Positions 1-13,300 of a stretch of DNA of 64,000 nt are shown piece by piece. Each line of letters starts with the position of its first letter. Positions within the stretch are counted from its first letter, which is position 1. Position numbers and translations under genes: made by a program. The notes below the pieces were generated by a model, which saw nothing but the letters and a program-made list of their open reading frames with translations, searched no databases and was not told where the DNA came from. Origin of the DNA: Siphonodentalium dalli (lineage: Eukaryota; Mollusca; Scaphopoda; Gadilida; Siphonodentaliidae); the NCBI GenBank assembly GCA_032622095.1, contig CP136061.1, positions 40,307,797 through 40,371,796 of the forward strand, read 5' to 3'.

Positions 1-107
1 TCCTGTGAATCTGGATGTATGTCCTCCCAAATCTTAGCACCTGAAAATATATTTAACAAAGCTTTAAATGTAAAACGTAACAGGAGCATCTCTAAGGCGT
101 GGCAAAA

Positions 108-430
108 TATGCCCGTGGCAGTTTCAACAATGGGCCACAACACAGGTGAAAATTGGCAGGCAGAACCCAAATTCGAACTTGACCTGTATTTTGGACTAAT
201 AAACTCATATACCAAATTTCATTCCATTCAATTCAGACTTACTAAAGTTATCAACCGGAAACGAAAATTAAGTGCAAATTGCAACAAAAATGGTTGTAAC
301 TCCCGGTGAAAATAGGCAGGCGGAAACTGAATTCGAACTTGACCTGTATTTTGTGCTGGTAAACCCAAATAACAAATTTCAGTCCATTCAGTTCAGACTT
401 GCTAAAGCTATCATCCGAATCGATTCTCAT
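108..430. repeat. Two direct copies of a 160-bp repeat
   Basis: The block around GTGAAAATTGGCAGGC at 146 recurs at 306 (GTGAAAATAGGCAGGC). Both copies continue with TTCGAACTTGACCTGTATTT and with related Gln-rich-looking text. The short open frames here only reflect the repeat. It lies in the SETDB1 intron or beyond. Bases 431-720 are AT-rich with no recognisable feature. Confidence 0.6.
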
Positions 431-723
431 AATGATTCTCGCAAAACTTTATGACTAACTTGATTCAGCATTTGATTCTCACAAAATTAAATGTATTTTG
501 AGTCCTGTCGGAATTTATGTATTCTGGATCAGAGAATAAAGCATATAAAAAAGCGAATGGACAGATGGAAGGCACGACGGACGGTCCAACAACATATTAC
601 GTCCGTTTTTTTTCAAAAGGGGCATATAAAAAAAAAGTGTTATTTCTGAAATTATAATATTACATAAAATCCAATCATAGTAGCTGAGAGTCGAACATTT
701 TCATCACTTGTGGTATTGTGGTT

Positions 724-1122
724 TTAACCCTTTACCCAACAGAAGGGCCCTGTGCCAATGCATTCTCTTATATATGCGAGTCGACCATAGGTCGCCTCGC
801 ATATATAAGAGAATGCATTGGCTTAACACATTAAAAATTATAAAATTGTTAAAGAATGTAAGAAAAAATGGTAAAAAGTGTTAAAAAAATATTATTTTTA
901 GGCCAATGCATTCTCTTATATATGCGAGGCGACCTATGGTCGACTCGCATATATAAGAGAATGCATTGGCACAGGGCTAACTGTAACTATCACAATGTGG
1001 TCAATGAGCCGGTTCCAATGATATCCATATTTGTATGGTTTTATTGAGACAGATCGAAGATATTTTAGGCTGTTGAAGCTCTATTTGGCCGGTTTTGGCC
1101 GGTTTGTTGGGTAAAGGGTTAA
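724..1122. mobile_element. TTAA-flanked MITE, family A (piggyBac-like), copy 1
   Basis: Bounded by TTAA on both sides, with 14-bp terminal inverted repeats CCCTTTACCCAACA. Two 67-bp hairpins (755-821 and about 902-968) sit in opposite orientation around an AT-rich spacer. TTAA duplication and ends starting CCC are the mark of piggyBac-type transposition. There is no coding capacity. Confidence 0.85.
755..821. repeat. Reference copy of the shared 67-bp hairpin module
   Basis: A 26-bp arm (CCAATGCATTCTCTTATATA then TGCGAG) pairs exactly with its complement. The 15-base centre TCGACCATAGGTCGC extends the stem with one mismatch and a 3-base ATA loop. The same module sits inside TTAA families A, B and others throughout the window. 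Confidence 0.9.
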
Positions 1123-1264
1123 CAACTCGCCAAAATTCCACTCGTGGTGAAAATATGGTACTCCCTGTTAGTATGGGTGTATATCTCATATTGCCTTACT
1201 TTGGTAGTAAACTCTGTGATATCGGTTATTATGGGTGTATAGTATATATCTCATATTGCCTTAC
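1123..1264. repeat. Duplicated splice-donor segment of exon 9
   Basis: ATATCTCATATTGCCTTAC followed by TTTGGTAGTAAACTCTGTG (1181-1217) repeats the true exon 9 donor border at 1249-1283, about 65 bases downstream on the minus strand. The copy has one change in the exon-derived part and includes a donor-like GTAAGG. Confidence 0.75.
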
Positions 1265-1338
1265 TTTGATAGTAAACTCTGTGTATTTCTCTATTTGTGC
1301 TGTACTGAGCATATCCATCATCAAAAAACACCAAGTAT
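1265..1338 (-). CDS. SETDB1: SETDB1-like coding exon 9, Tudor 2 end
   Basis: Acceptor ttttccttgtag, 74 bases, donor ATCAAA|GTAAGG. It encodes (R)YLVFFDDGYAQYSTNREI and HRVYYQ. FFDDGYA is the signature strand-turn of SETDB1 Tudor 2. It ends in phase 1. No further exon was found in bases 1-1264, so the gene continues beyond the left edge. The donor region is duplicated about 65 bases downstream (1183-1217). Confidence 0.92.
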
Positions 1339-4300
1339 CTACAAGGAAAACAGCACGACATTTACACTACATTTACCTTTCACTACTAAATGGATTCTCA
1401 CATACAGTTTAAAAAGTATACAATGCAATTGCCTGTTCATCTGGAGGATTTCAGATAATACAGATAATACAAGTGCAGAAGATTCATATTTATTGGCGGG
1501 AAATGTTCGGATACCTTAATTGAATTTACTCATATTTAAATTCGCGCAGTAGTATTTTTCACTCAGTTTTGAATTCGTGCACCTAGCTGCATGAAATAAA
1601 ACTGACAAAAATATTTTCGCAAAAGTCTTGGATCCAAGCTTGCAAATAACAGGAAATTTTGTGCCTGACATGATGTCAGGCACAAATTCATTTGTGCCTG
1701 ACATCATATTTTTTGTGCCTGACATATTTTTAAAGAATAAAGTAATAGTATGTTTTGTTTAAATTGTTACTTATACTCTCCTATGTGGTCCCTGGTGGGT
1801 ATATATGAACATATTATATATATAATATACATATTACAAGCGATAAAGTGGCGTATCGAGTTGCCGACATAATAGTGGTTGCAATGGCAAAAAGCCAGCA
1901 TTGGCCCAGCAATACTAAAATAATTAATTTAAAGAAGAAAAGGAAATTAGGAAAAATACTTAACGATTGTTAAATTTGTTATTGCATGTATAAGTTATGA
2001 AATTAATAATTAGTGTAAACATATTTTTATTTCCGTACAGATTTGAATCATATGATAAACATCAGTCATAAAAGTTTTCCCAACCCGGGCCAACTATTCA
2101 GCTTCCATCTAATTTCATAGGTGGAGATATGTTATTATATCATAACAACAAGGAGAAAGAGCAGCTCAACCTGAGATTTTAGAGGAGGAAATATGTTGAT
2201 TTCCCACAAGGAGAACAAGCCGATTAGCCGAAGAGGGAAGACAGTTAATTCCAATCTACATAGTTTTTATGAACCCTACTCTAAAACAGTTTTGGTATCT
2301 TGTGGTGTCAGACTTATTGTTATTGCCTACTCCGTGGTACGCAACGATATCCTTACGTTCTTTGGTTTTAGAGTTTCCTGTATTGGAACCTCATACCAGG
2401 TAACTTAAAAGCGACTGCTATATAGAGTTATCCTCCTTTCACCCCATGCATGCACACAGTGCAACATGATCGCGTGATCTGCATGAGACGTTGCCATGGA
2501 GTCAAATTCTCCGTGACGTTGTTCAGTCACCGAACGTCTCTGGTCCACTGTGGGTAATCTGACAAGACTGACACAATGCTGTCATATAGCCAAACTTTGT
2601 TTGTCATTTAATAACTGAGTTATTACAGTTAATAAAGCAACTATAAAACTTCTAAAATGCGTGGATTGCGTCAATGTCATTCATATTGTGCACCGCCTGG
2701 GGATTTGGATTTTTTGAGCAGAACGCAAACTCTGGCACACAACGATTTTGATTGGCCCATGCACAAGCTGACATAATCAAACAGGCGCTCTGATTGGATG
2801 TCTGGATGATGAGGTTGTCTGAAATCACACCGCAAGAACTTGTGAAGAAGAAGTGTAAGCATTCGGAACACCGCGCCCTTTGACATTGTTTACGACGGAA
2901 ACTGGCGAGGTGTGCCGATTGAATAGTGCGTTAGCTACTTTCATACATGGGCGATGTCGATAATAACCGTAAAAATAACTACAGTAAATAAACAGCACGC
3001 GTATCTGTCGTTTCAACTCTCTACGATCGCGAAACTATGCATTTTTTTGTACTTGGGATTGGTTTTATCGGCACCGGACATAATGTCAGGTAGAATTAAT
3101 ATTGAGCCAGACATTGGGGCAATTTCTGCCGGACAATGTCCGTGTCCGGACGCTAATTTGCAGGCTTGCTTGGATCTGATGACAGTTGCAATTCTTAATC
3201 ATTTCCTGTGTATATTCAACACCATCAACGACAGATTTACATCGTGTAAAACATAACTCCATCATCAATTTGTTGTGAACATGAGTGTTTATATGATCCA
3301 ATTAATTAACCCTTTGAGTGCCAGGTCCGATTTTTGTGCCAATGCATTCTCTTATATATGCGAGTCGACCATAGGTCGCCTCGCATATATAAGAGAATGC
3401 ATTGGCCTAACATTATTATTATTTTTTTATTTTTTTTTTACAATTTTTTACAATTTTAATAATTTATTCTTATATTCTTTAACAGACTTATTTTGTAGGT
3501 TTAGGGCCGATGAGATCGGCCCCTGGCACTCAAAGGGTTAATCTGATATTGAAATAGTTTTAGAAATCATTGAAATGAACCTGAAAGAAGTAAAACAACA
3601 TAGGCAGCTGACTTCATAAAATATCAACACTTGGCTGCGGGGTTGTCAACATAACTAACTCAGGCTGTTTACCCTTTACCCAACAGAACGGCCCTGTGCC
3701 AATGCATTCTCTTATATATGCGAGTCGACCATAGGTCGCCTCGCATATATAAGAGAATGCATTGGCTTAACACATATTAAAAATTCTAAAATTGTCAAAG
3801 AGTGTAGAAAAATATTATAAAAATTGTTAAAAAATGTAAGAAAAAATTCTAAAATTGTTAAAGAATGTAAGAAAAAATGGTAAAAAGTTTTAAAAGAATT
3901 TTTTTAGGCCAATGCATTCTCTTATATATGCGAGGCGACCTATGGCATATATAAGAGAATGCATAGGCACAGGGCATAACTGTAACCATCACAATGTGGT
4001 CAATGAACCGGTTCCAATGATATCCATATTTGTATGGTGTTATTGAGACAGACCGAAGATATTTTAGGCTGTTGAAGCTTTATTTGGGCGTTTTTGGCCG
4101 GTTTTTTGGGTAAAGGGTTAACCCTCGTTTCCCTGTGGTTTGGTATAAAGTCATACTATTTTTCGCTCAGTTTATAAATTCGTACATCAATGGGTGTGTG
4201 AAAAATATTACTGCACGAATTTAAATACAAGTTCAACAAACATACCTGAAGTTATTCTTGCCACTCGGACATTCCGCAAGAATGCCAGCATAATGTGAAT

Positions 4301-7300
4301 TAGCAGCACCAGTCTCCTCATCTCTGTACAGCGCTGTAAGCATAATAATAATTTAATTTTACAAAGATGTTCATTGACCACAGTGTGACTCCATAAGTAT
4401 CGTGTTTGGTGTAAACAGTGAAACACAGTATGCGATACAAACATTGTAATTGGATACTCTTTTGAAATCTCCTGATAGCGATCCGCCATACCAATTTTGA
4501 TTGAGAACTAAATAATCCATGGCTGAGAATTCTGCACAAACAGAAGAAAACCCAATAGTTCCTGATAAATAAAGAGGGATAAATCTCAACAGAGAAAGTG
4601 AACGATGTCAGTGAACAATAAAGTGAACGATGTCAGTCAGTGAACCATATAATGAACGATGTCAGTGAACCATCAGTTAACCCTTTACCCAACAGAAGGG
4701 CCCTGTGCCAATGCATTCTCTTATATATGCGAGTCGACCATAGGTCGCCTCGCATATATAAGAGAATGCATTGGCTTAACACATTAAAAATTATAAAATT
4801 GTTAAAGAATGTAAGAAAAAATGGTAAAAAAAGATTTTTTTTAGGCCAATGCATTCTCTTATATATGCGAGGCGACCTATGGTCGACTCGCATATATAAG
4901 AGAATGCATTGGCACAGGGCATAACTGTAACTATCACAATGTGGTCAAGGAGCCGGTTCCAATGATATCCATGTATGTATGGTTCTATTGAGACAGACCG
5001 AAGATATTTTAGGCTGTTGCAGCTTTATTTGGCCGGTTTTGGCCAGTTTGTTGGGTAAAGGGTTAAATGCTCCTGATGGCAAACTTCAATATCAAATTTC
5101 ATGGAGATACAATAACCTGTGACTGCTTTGAAAAACGGTATAAAATTAACTAGAGGTGGAACAGTCCCAATAGGACTAAGGAAACCCTCGCAGTGCAATT
5201 GGGCTACATTAACCGTTTCAGTGCCAAGTCCGATTTTTGTATCAACCCATATACCCTGTGCCAATGCATTCTCTTATATATGCGAGTCGACCATAGGTCG
5301 CCTCGCATATATAAGAGAATGCATTGGCCTAACAATTTTTCATCATTTGTTATTATTTTTTACAATTTTTTACAATTTTAATAATTTTTTCATATATTCT
5401 TTAACAGACTTATTTTGTAGGTTTAGTGCCAGGGAATCTTATGTTTTTCATGGGCATCAAACTTATTACTATGAATACTTGGTGATAGTTTTGAGTTATA
5501 ACATGCCCCTAAGGTTTTATCCAGTTAGTTTTTAAATTTGCTATAGCATGCTTAAGCATACCCAAAAAAAATTCAACCCAAAAAACAAAACCAAAAATTT
5601 CTTTTTTAATTTTTTTAGGGGCGATATTACAGACCGTAAATTAGGGCCGATGAGATCGGCCCCTGGCACTGAAAGGGTTAAGGGTAGCCATATTAACATA
5701 CTTGTTTTTCAGAAAAAAAAACAATGAATACAATCTCACACAAAATTGTGCATGTTGCGAAACATTTCTAAGTCGAAAAGGGGGATAACTCCACTAAAAA
5801 GTTGGATCTAGCTCATATTTGCAGGTACACAGGTTCGCACAGTGGTTAATATCTGTGCCAAGTTTAAAACAAAATTGAATGGAAAATGTAGGAATACAAG
5901 CTCGGACAAAATTATATATCTTGTGAAAATTTTCTGCCTTATTGAAAGCGGACTATAGTATGGTGTAAGCCTGGAAATAGTGTTTCTGTCAATAGCAGAA
6001 TGAGGTCCCCAGGGAGTTAATATAGTGCGTTCCTAAATAATCACACCGAGATTGACCTTTGGTGGATCATTGGTATGTTGTTAACATTGCAAATTCTATG
6101 CTGTGTTTTCTTTGTCATGTATTGTGTCAGCTCAACCAAGATTGTAAGGCGCACGCCTGGTGCTTTGCTTTTCAATTCCGGGCGTGCCTTTGCGCACCAA
6201 CGCTGTTATGCACATCAAAATCAAAGGAATATTGAAAGCTCTGCGACAATCACAGTATGATGTTGCTTGTCTAAGGCAACTAACATGGTGTGTCGCCCAA
6301 ATGAAAGCAAGCGGGATTAGAATGCATGACGTTTTAACACCATCATGTTCATGTCTGGACATTATAATCTTCACCATCTGGGAACTTATGATCTGTGTAT
6401 AGGTCTCCCATAGCAGATGAGGCCATGCAGAATGAGGTCCCCAGAGGGTGAATTTTGTGATGCTAGCCCATTATGCAGGAATGCATCACTAAATTCACCC
6501 TCTGGGGACCTCATTTTGCAAATGAGACTCATTATATTCAGGTTTGAATAACTATAGTGAAATAACTCATGATTGTTTTATAGGTAACCCACAGGGAGCC
6601 TCACACAAAAGCATGCACTACGGAGTGTTGTCTGCTCAAGTCTGTGTGTGGGAGGCTCTCTATGGGTTATTTCAAGGATTAGAAGTGTTTTCAATCTAAA
6701 CCTCCCAATTATTTTGACAATGGTGAATTGAATGTAGCACTGTAACCAGTCGATCTGAATGTAGCACTGTAACCAGTCGATCTGAATGTAGCACTGTAGC
6801 CAGTCGACCTGAATGTAGCACTGTAACCAGTCGATCTGAATGTAGCACTGTAGCCAGTCGACCTGAATGTAGCACTGTAACCAGTCACATTGCACATTAC
6901 ATACAGGTGTAGGACAGTAACTCACCCACGACTCGGGTACCGACGGATGCAGGGTATTTCATTGATTGGAGATAGGCCGTCTTCCTGGCAGATACACATT
7001 TCACTCCTCTATTGTTATCAAATTTAACTCGATACTTCCTCTGAAATAGAATAAAAATCAATCAAATTATGAAGAAAAAAATATTTGTTCACACTCAAAG
7101 ACAGTGATCATGACAAACTCATTTTTGTTTAACCATTTATAAGAATATTTCAGAAAAAGATACATGAATGATCATCATCTCTAATGGTTTTTATATGTGA
7201 AGCAATCATTTGGAATGAAATAAAAAAAAAACACGGACCAAAATAAGCAGCATATTGGGGAATTATTACTTGAAATTGTTTATTTGGATCCTGATAGTGA

Positions 7301-10300
7301 ATGATCATTATCTCAAATTTATATTTTTGTATTTAATTTAACAGTGGAGGCCATTAACCCTTTACCCAACAAACCGGCCAAAACCGGCCAAATAAAGCTT
7401 CAACAGCCTAAAATATCTTGGGTCTGTCTCAATAGAACCATACAAATATGGATATCATTGGAACCGGCTCCTTGACCACATTGTGATAGTTACAGTTATG
7501 CCCTGTGCCAATGCATTCTCTTATATATGCGAGTCGACCATAGGTCGCCTCGCATATATAAGAGAATGCATTGGCCTAAAAAAAAATCTTTTTTTAACAC
7601 TTTTTACCATTTTTTCTTACATTCTTTAACAATTTTATAATTTTTAATGTGTTAAGCCAATGCATTCTCTTATATATGTGAGGCGACCTATGGTCGACTC
7701 GCATATATAAGAGAATGCATTGGCACAGGGCCCTTCTGTTAGGTAAAGGGTTAACACTATCTATACTCATTGATGAGTAGTTCCCATAGAAAATTTTAGA
7801 TAATAAGTTCAACAAACGACCATATATTATCTCCCAGCATTTCCCAGCAATGAATATGAATTCTTCTGCACTTGTATTATCTTTTTACCTGTCTATTGTC
7901 TGCTTTTATTACCTGAACATCCCTCCAAATGAATAATAGATCGTTCCAATGTATACTTTTATAACTGAATGGGAGAATCCATTCAGTATAGAATGGGTTA
8001 ATATATAATGTTATAAGAAACCTTGATGTGCCATGCTACCTATCTGACCTTGAGAGTGTGTAATGCCTTTGACAGTAATGGAATGGAACAAACCTCTTTT
8101 TGATTCTTGCTATCCTGTACGATCTCTGTGACAGCGGCCGAGTACCAAATATCATTATTCTTCTGTGCATAGACACCTACGTTGACATCAAGCTCCTCAC
8201 TATAAGAAGTAACCAGATGTTAAAATATATAACGACCGAGTACGAAATGTCATTATTCTTCTGTGCATAGACACGCACGTTGACATCAAGCTCCTCACTA
8301 TAAGAAGTAACCAGATGTTAAAATATATAACGACCGAGCACGAAATGTCATTATTCTTCTGTGCATAGACACGCACGTTGACATCAAGCTCCTCACTATA
8401 AGAAGTAACCAGATGTTAAAATATATAACGACCGAGTACGAAATGTCATTATTCTTCTGTGCATTCTATAATGTTCCCAATAAACATTTATAATCACACA
8501 CCCTCTGCATTCACACAATTATCAATACAAATCGTGATACGGTTACACAAACTTTTCCGACTTTCATCAGGCAATAACTGAAGTCGTCACTTCATAAAAA
8601 GCGATGAACACCTTGGTCACTTCAAGCCGATCGTGTGCACGCGCTCGATGTATGGGGTCCACTTCATAAAAAGCGATGAACCACCTAAGTCACTTCAAGC
8701 CGATCGTGTGCACGCGCTCGATGTATGGGGTCCACTTCACAAAAAACGATGAAACCACCTACGTCACTTCAAGCCGATCATGTGCACGTGCTCAATGTAT
8801 GGGGTCCACTTCACAAAAAGTGATAAAACCACCTACGTCACTTCAAGCCGATCATGTGCACACGCTCGATGTATGGGGTCCACTTCACAAAAAACAATGA
8901 AACCAACTAAGTCACTTCAAGCTGATCGTGTGCACATGCATGCAAGCCTTGAAATAGGGTTTCTGTCATTTTCAGAATGAGGTCCCCAGAGGGTGAATTT
9001 AATGATGCTACCCCGCATAGCGGGCTAGTATCACCAAATTTACCCTCTGGGCACCTCATTCTGCTTACACCTCCGCAGAATGAGGTTCCCAGAGGGTGAA
9101 TTTGGTGATGCTAGCCCACTATGCGGGTTAGCATCACTAAATTCACCCTCTGGGGACCTCATTCTGCAAATGACAGGCACAATATTTCAAGGCGTACAAT
9201 TGTTGTGGTAGTTTTGAAAAGTTGTTCCAAATTATTAATGTACTATTAAAATGTCCTGTTATATGATTAGAAGGAATGACTTACAGATCGATTGGGGTCA
9301 TTGGTTTTGACCGACAGAATAATTAAACAAAGTTTGTGTGAATCCCAATGCATGATTGATAGGAAATGTTCAGATAATAAATTCAGCAAAGACAATACAT
9401 TTATTATCTAAATTATTTCCCTCAATAAATAGGGCTCCTTCTGGACTTTTATTTATCTGTTTTCTGATTTTATCACCTTAACATCCATCCAAATCAATAA
9501 TAGATCATTCCGGTGTACACGTTTTAACTGACTGGGAGAATAAATTTAGTATAGAAAGGGTTATTAACGTTGAAGGGGTCACTCTCACCAAAAAAAGTGC
9601 TGAAGGTTACATGTTTTTTGAAAATGTGCTGAAGGGTACACAGGTTTTGAATCTCATTCTAAATGACGATTAGTTTCCGTGTTTGTCACGATTTCTGAAG
9701 GACAAAACCATTTTGCCTTCCAATGAAAATTAAAATGAAATGAAAACAAACTGCTGATGGGCGCCAGACTTCCAGAAACAAAGTTAGTACCGATCACAAA
9801 CCATTGTACCCATCAGCATATTTTCAAAACCTGTGCACCTTTCAGCACTTTTTTTGGTGAGAGTGACCCTTTCAGTGTTAACCCTTTACCCAACAAACCA
9901 GCCAAAACCGGCCAAATAAAGCTTCAACAGCCTAAAATATCTTCGGTCTGTCTCAATAAAACCATACAAATATGGATATCATTGGAACCGGCTCCTTGAC
10001 CACATTGTGATAGTTATAGTTATGCCCTGTGCCAATGCATTCTCTTATATATGCGAGTCGACCATAGGTCGCCTCGCATATATAAGAGAATGCATTGGCC
10101 TAAAAAAAATCTTTTTTTAACACTTTTTACCATTTTTTCTTACATTCTTTAACAATTTTATAATTTTTAATGTGTTAAGCCAATGCATTCTCTTATATAT
10201 GCGAGGCGACCTATGGTCGACTCGCATATATAAGAGAATGCATTGGCACAGGGCCCTTCTGTTGGGTAAAGGGTTAATAACCAGGTGAAACAGGCACTAA

Positions 10301-13300
10301 TTATTAATTTTTATTGGCCTTACTCTAGTTCGTCCTTCGTGTCATCGATAACGATTGGTTCATCCGGATCAATGTATGTTTTAGCTTTCTGCGTAGGAGG
10401 AGTGCCTGCCGGTAACGTTACGGTTGTTGGTTTCACATTTCTTGGCTGTGATGACTTCTTACCCTTGAAAAAAGAAATGAATGCGTCAATGACACTGTAG
10501 CTCAACTTGGAAAGTGAATAATTTCATGTGTTACAGTCAATACAGCGATTAGGAATGTGGAAAGTTGGAATGTCTAAGTAATACTAGATTATCAACATGA
10601 AGAGATATATATAAAGTAAAATCCAAGATGGCTGCTGGAGGCTATGTTTTCCAATGAATATCAAAAACATTTGATAGCTCCCATCTAGTAGATCAATAAT
10701 ATGATCGCACGTGACACGTAGTGGAGCAACCACACAAATACATCAAACTGTCACAACAATTTCAATCTATACACGTAGTTTCCAACTGTTGCTGTGTCAC
10801 GGCATGGGATTTCAAAATGTTGAATATTTTCACCAAGGTTGGAGGGGCGGATTCCGCGGAACACTACAGTACAACCACCCTGCCACCACATCTCTCGTTA
10901 AAGCAACTCATACACCTCCATGCCAAACTAAACCTAGCAATTTCCCATGTTTATCTATGACAAATATAAATGACTACATGAGCGCATTATCCCAAAATAT
11001 CACTGGGCAAATCTTTCGCACGAACAGTTTCGTGGGCTCTTGTCAATAGAAAACATCCCTCGTTTGAATCCAGTCTGTATTTTTTTTCTAGAAAATGGTC
11101 TTCAGAGACGTCTATTATTGCATTTAAGTGTATACATTGTGGAAGGCAGCTGAATTAGCTCATGCAGGTCACAAATTCTAACTGATAGTCAAAAGGACAT
11201 TTGAAAACATGATGAAGAATACAATATTATATATACACACTAGGTCAAAAGAAGAACAAACAAAAAGGAACAATGAAAACCAAACAAACAAACAACACGT
11301 TTGTAGGGAGGGATCCAGGATCCCATATTTATTGTGTGCATATTGTATATAAAAAGTTGTAAATGTGTTATGCGTGTTACTCATTAATTTGTGTCGTTGT
11401 AATAAAGCTTTGATTTGCGTACTGGTGACTAAAAGACTTATCAAAGTCAAATATACATTAAATACGCTGTTTCCTAACTTCTAACAAAAGCGATTATACG
11501 CTGATAGAGCCTCTATTTATGTCCCGTGTTAGTACGGTCAATAAAGCGTGTATGTGTATATATAAGGCCGTGGCTTAAGAGCAGTATATCGCTCTTTAGC
11601 TATATGGGCCTGACACGCTATACCGTTCTTTAGTACCAAACGCTAAAGAGTGGTATACCACTCTTCATCTTTATGGGTCTGATACGCTTAAGAACGGTAG
11701 GCTATACCGCTCTTTAGCGGTTGGTACCAAGGAACGGTATGGGCCTACCGCTCTTCAGCGCTGGCACCAAAGAACGGTATACTGCTATTCAGTGACAAAC
11801 GTCAAAGAACGGGGCACAGGAGTGGTGTACATCGGGATATACCAATATTTAGCTATACGTGGTCCTGGCGCGATAAAGAACGGTCTTACATTATCATCCG
11901 TACTGCTCGATCTCCAGTGTCCGACTATAAATAGCCGTATACCGCTCCTTACTGAGTCCTTAGCCCTCATCGCTAAAGAGCGGCATACCGTTCTTGAGCC
12001 CTCAGTGCTAAAGCCACTTCGTATATATAATTGCGTCTATAGTCTAGTGATGTGAAATCAGTGTTTCCGGTAGAGACCAAATGTGTCTGGATTCTGGCCC
12101 AAAAGCCAAATGACGTAAATGACGTCATGGACCATGTCATGACGTCTTCGCTGGTTTTCTTTCAGCTAACCAACGAAATTGGTCAAAATGAAACTAATCT
12201 ATAGGCCTAAATCACATAGGAATTGTTCAGAAAAACTAAAGTTGGTAATTTCATAACCATCCCGTTGGTCCACTTCCGATTCTGTGATTTCACCATTTCT
12301 TTTGGGATATTATTGTTCCCAGGATGCTATGTGAAAGCGGAGCGGAAGTCACATGATTTTTAACCCATTTTTGTGCGCCGTTTTTCATCGCGTCGAAATT
12401 CTGTTTCATGGTATTGTAAAATTTAATGACGTCATTCACGCCTAAACTTGCGGCGCGTTGTGGTTGCTATGAAGTTTGGTGATGATCGGATGAGGGAAGT
12501 GGACAAGTAGGATGTGCCAAAGGATTTAGTCATGCAAAGAGCAAAATCCAACATGGCTACCAGGCCATGCCGGCAATCATGTTTTATGGCCGAATGACTC
12601 CAAAATGACTCGTTCCCATCTACATGTCAATAATAACATCCATCACAAATTTCATGATGATCAGATGAACTGTTCGGCCTGTAGCCCATGCTTGTGCATT
12701 GAATTTTGAAATCTAAGATGGCCACTGGTGGTCATGTTTTTTGCTGAATGACGCCAAAATGACTCATTCCCATCTACATGTCAATGTCAACAGCCATGAA
12801 AAATTTAATAATGATCCAACCAATAAAGACTTGAAGCCCTTGCCAAAGGATTTAGTGATGCAAACTGATGCAAAGAGTAAAATCCAAGATGGCTGTAATT
12901 TTTTCAGTGTTATCTATCATCCGACAGCAACTGTAATATATTTTCCGTCGACCCAATATTCTTTGCCCAGCCAAATACATATGACGTCATTTACGTTACC
13001 ATTGACTTATTGGACGCATTTCTACTTAGTTGCCAACTATTTTATTTATGGCCGTGTTTTCGACTTATTGACTGACATTTGTTACTTATGATGCGGGCAG
13101 CTTTCTGCTTCTTACAGCCTAATAACCTGTAGCTAATTAATAACTAACTTTATTGTGATTTAAACATTTTCTATCTCTTCCTATTTTATATAGTTTCCTG
13201 GGTATAAAATAATAAATATGAAACGAGGACCCTGTGTGGAAATGCTTCTATCAATTAATGTTTTTATTTCAAATTTTTGGGTATAACATAAATACAAATC

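Noticed and set aside
2193-2408. 71-codon frame as a gene
   Set aside because: The region shares blocks with the hAT-like element at 18669 and is more simply transposon-derived.
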